DNA from: an uncultured Lachnospiraceae bacterium | Lineage (GTDB): Bacteria > Bacillota > Clostridia > Lachnospirales > Lachnospiraceae | Assembly (NCBI GenBank): GCA_910584725.1 | Contig: CAJUBE010000025.1 | Location: forward strand, 1-64,000 | Direction: 5' to 3' | DNA length: 64,000 bases | Shown: one piece after another, positions 61,981 through 64,000 of the stretch | How positions within the stretch are numbered: position 1 is the first letter of the stretch | How the letters are laid out: the number at the start of each line of letters is the position of its first letter | Position numbers and translations under genes: made by a program | Notes under the pieces: model-generated | The model's database searches: none | Told to the model about the DNA's origin: nothing | Seen by the model: only the letters and a program-made list of their open reading frames with translations

Positions 61981-62862
61981 ATGAAGAAAAAAAGTTTAGG
62001 GGATCGGATTTTTGAGATTTGCAATACGATCTTTATGGTAGCCTTTGTTATTATAACATTGTATCCCGTATTGAATACGCTCGCCATTTCTTTTAATGAC
62101 GGTATCGATACGGTGCGCGGCGGTATTCACCTGATTCCGAGAAAATTTACTTTGCAGAATTACTATACCGTGTTACATAAACAGAATATGGTTACGGGCG
62201 CCTATATCACGGTACTCAGGACAGTGGTCGGAACCTTCCTTGCGTTGGTGACCAATGCGCTGCTGGCGTTTATCGTGAGCAGAAAGCGGTTTTTGTTTAA
62301 GTCACAGTTGTCTCTGTTTTGGGTTATCACCATGTATGTGAACGGTGGACTGATTCCGACATTCCTGCTTTATAAAAATCTGCATCTGACAGGTACCTTC
62401 TGGGTGTACGTGATTCCCGGAACGGTCAGCGCTTTCAACATGCTGGTGCTTCGAACCTATATGGTCGGTCTGCCCGATTCTCTGGAGGAATCGGCACAAC
62501 TTGATGGAGCGGGATATATGACGATTTTTGTGAAAATTATTTCTCCTCTCTGTAAACCCGTGTACGCGACGGTGGCTCTGTTTGTGGCGGTGGGACAGTG
62601 GAACTCATGGTTTGACGCCATGCTTTACAACCGTATGTCCGATAAGTATACTACTTTACAGTATGAGTTGATGAAGCTTTTATCCTCTGTCATGCAGCAG
62701 AGCGGCAGCGCAGACAGCGCGAGGAATTCAGCGAATTCCATAACGCCCGCGTCTATCCGGGCGGCGGCGACGATTGCGACCATGCTGCCTATCGTATGTC
62801 TGTATCCGTTCCTGCAAAGATACTTTGTGACGGGTCTGACGATTGGCGGCGTCAAAGAATAG
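61981..62862 (+). CDS. ABC sugar permease, YtcP type
   Basis: A 293-aa six-helix permease, second membrane subunit of the transporter. EAA loop: LEESAQLDGAGYMTIFVKII then SPLCKPVYA. The opening (GDRIFEICNTIFMVAFVIIT, LYPVLNTLAISFND) is typical of YtcP proteins. GGGAGGGG precedes ATG 61981. Cotranscribed with the LplB-type gene. Confidence 0.95.
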   Translation: MKKKSLGDRIFEICNTIFMVAFVIITLYPVLNTLAISFNDGIDTVRGGIHLIPRKFTLQNYYTVLHKQNMVTGAYITVLRTVVGTFLALVTNALLAFIVSRKRFLFKSQLSLFWVITMYVNGGLIPTFLLYKNLHLTGTFWVYVIPGTVSAFNMLVLRTYMVGLPDSLEESAQLDGAGYMTIFVKIISPLCKPVYATVALFVAVGQWNSWFDAMLYNRMSDKYTTLQYELMKLLSSVMQQSGSADSARNSANSITPASIRAAATIATMLPIVCLYPFLQRYFVTGLTIGGVKE

Positions 62863-62887
62863 AGTGAGAAGTAGTATATCTCATTCA

Positions 62888-62915
62888 GGAGAATGCCTGA
62901 AATACGGCATTCTCC
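62888..62915 (+). other. Hairpin between permease and GH8 genes
   Basis: Perfect 10-bp stem GGAGAATGCC/GGCATTCTCC with an 8-base loop, no T-run. More likely an mRNA-stabilising or processing structure than a terminator. Confidence 0.5.
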
Positions 62916-62988
62916 GCAGAGTGGAATCATAGCAGCTAAGGTGAGAAATCGTGGTGGTTGGATTGAAAAGAGAGGCAGATTAATTAAG

Positions 62989-64000
62989 ATGCAGTATCGC
63001 AACGTGTTTAGAGAAATCGGTATATCAGAGGAAGAGATTGCGGAGAGACGGAAGGAAATTGTCCACACTTTCTTCTATGATAATGAGGAAAAGGTATATC
63101 ATCCGGTGGGGGATGATATGGCTTATATAGAGGATACCGGAAACCATGATGCGCGGACGGAGGGCATGTCTTACGGCATGATGATGTGCGTGCAGCTCGA
63201 TATGAAGGAGGAGTTTGACCGCCTCTGGAAATGGGCAAAGACTTATATGTGGATGGATGCCGGGGAAAATGAAGGTTATTTTGCCTGGTCCTGTGCGCCG
63301 GATGGCTCTAAAAACGCTTACGGACCTGCGCCGGATGGAGAAGAATTCTTTGCCATGGCACTGTTTTTCGCTTCCCACAGGTGGGGGGACGGTGAGGGAA
63401 TTTTTCAATATGAGAAGGAGGCAAGAGACATTTTGTCGGCTTGTCTCCATAAAGGGGAAAATGGACGGGCGGGAGAGCCTATGTGGAACAGAGGGAATTG
63501 CCAGATTCTTTTTGTGCCGGGGTCTTCCTTTACGGATCCTTCCTATCATTTGCCGCATTTTTATGAGCTGTTTGCAAAATGGGCGAATGAGGAGGATCGC
63601 GGTTTTTGGGCAAGAGCAGCCAAAGCCAGCAGAGCGTATCTGGCGGCGGCATGCCATGCGGATACGGGAATGTCGGCGGAATATGCGAATTTTGACGGTT
63701 CTCCGGTCTACACGGAATTTGAGTGGGGGCAGCACGGATATTTTTATTCGGACGCTTATCGCACTGCGGCAAACATCGGACTGGATTACAGTTGGAACGG
63801 AATCGACGCGGGACAGCGCGCCGCGGTGGAAAGATTACAGTATTTTCTCGGTGTAACCAGACGGGAAAATCCGTATATGACGTATCGGATCAACGGGGAA
63901 GTGATCGACCAGTCGGCGCTGCATCCGGTGGGGATGCTTGCAACAACAGCGCAGGGGACATTAGCTGTTTTGGGGCGGCTGGATGAGGCGGAACTGTCTG
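62989..64000 (+). CDS. Glycoside hydrolase family 8, reducing-end xylose-releasing exo-oligoxylanase type (partial)
   Basis: The first 337 residues of a GH8 enzyme; the gene runs past the window end. It has no signal peptide, so it is intracellular. TEGMSYGMMMCVQLDMKEEF holds the catalytic acid Glu58, PDGEEFFAMALFFASHRWG is a conserved (alpha/alpha)6-barrel segment, and YSDAYRTAANIGLDYSW near residue 250 holds the catalytic base Asp. These match Rex enzymes, which remove xylose from the reducing end of xylo-oligosaccharides. A modest AGAGG site lies 13 bases before ATG 62989. Together with GH43 it would digest imported oligosaccharides from both ends. Confidence 0.93.
   Translation, partial: MQYRNVFREIGISEEEIAERRKEIVHTFFYDNEEKVYHPVGDDMAYIEDTGNHDARTEGMSYGMMMCVQLDMKEEFDRLWKWAKTYMWMDAGENEGYFAWSCAPDGSKNAYGPAPDGEEFFAMALFFASHRWGDGEGIFQYEKEARDILSACLHKGENGRAGEPMWNRGNCQILFVPGSSFTDPSYHLPHFYELFAKWANEEDRGFWARAAKASRAYLAAACHADTGMSAEYANFDGSPVYTEFEWGQHGYFYSDAYRTAANIGLDYSWNGIDAGQRAAVERLQYFLGVTRRENPYMTYRINGEVIDQSALHPVGMLATTAQGTLAVLGRLDEAELS

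Noticed and set aside
63215..63856. 213-codon frame near the right end
   Set aside because: It is a different frame of the GH8 gene, which is open to the window end and carries the family motifs.

Overview
The window looks like chromosomal DNA from a low-to-moderate GC Firmicute, most likely a gut Lachnospiraceae (Clostridia). This is inferred from gene content: YesM/YesN-regulated LplB/YtcP sugar transport beside GH43 and GH8 xylan enzymes, an FlxA-like protein, GHKL kinases paired with LytTR regulators, DUF4358 and TIGR03905 proteins, and strong AGGAGG ribosome sites. No rRNA, tRNA, CRISPR array, integrase or intact transposase was seen.

Layout. 0.1-8.1 kb (mostly +): an LRR-like protein, a MATE transporter, two unrelated ATPases, a CD3324-type small protein, a GNAT enzyme and a nucleotidyltransferase, closed by a 46-bp palindromic terminator. 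8.2-20.4 kb (mostly -): a DUF4173/XRE/DUF2975 group, FlxA-like protein, LytTR two-component pair, MgtC-like protein, exonuclease III, and an MBOAT/SGNH pair with a DUF4358 lipoprotein.

20.6-35.6 kb (+) is the standout region: a visibly AT-richer island joining a complete agr-like quorum-sensing module (LytTR regulator, GHKL kinase, AgrB, 47-aa AgrD) to a Clo7bot-type Cys-rich RiPP pathway: subtilase with an extra domain, ABC exporter, PaaK-like protein, radical SAM-SPASM maturase, TIGR04066-type protein, acyl-carrier-like protein, FtsX permease with its ATPase, and a 59-aa Cys-rich precursor at the very end. Two nearly identical operator/promoter modules, one before agrB and one before the biosynthetic operon, each place a repeat of GTCATTTTCTGC the same 8 bp upstream of the -35 box. 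The simplest reading is that the autoinducer drives both its own synthesis and production of the modified peptide.

35.8-40.2 kb: a second MATE transporter, LysR and MarR regulators, an alpha/beta hydrolase and a flavodoxin. 40.3-49.8 kb (+): a glycan/phospho-sugar assembly cluster (class II aldolase, double nucleotidyltransferase, membrane glycosyltransferase fused to a uridine-kinase-like domain, HAD phosphatase, GT2, GDPD-like protein, GT39-like protein). 49.9-54.0 kb: small proteins, MurG and glucose-6-phosphate isomerase.

54.1-64.0 kb (+): a xylo-oligosaccharide locus: GH43, YesM/YesN two-component system, solute-binding lipoprotein, two permeases and a GH8 gene that runs off the window. 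No transporter ATPase is encoded here, as is normal for this class, which shares an MsmK-like ATPase.
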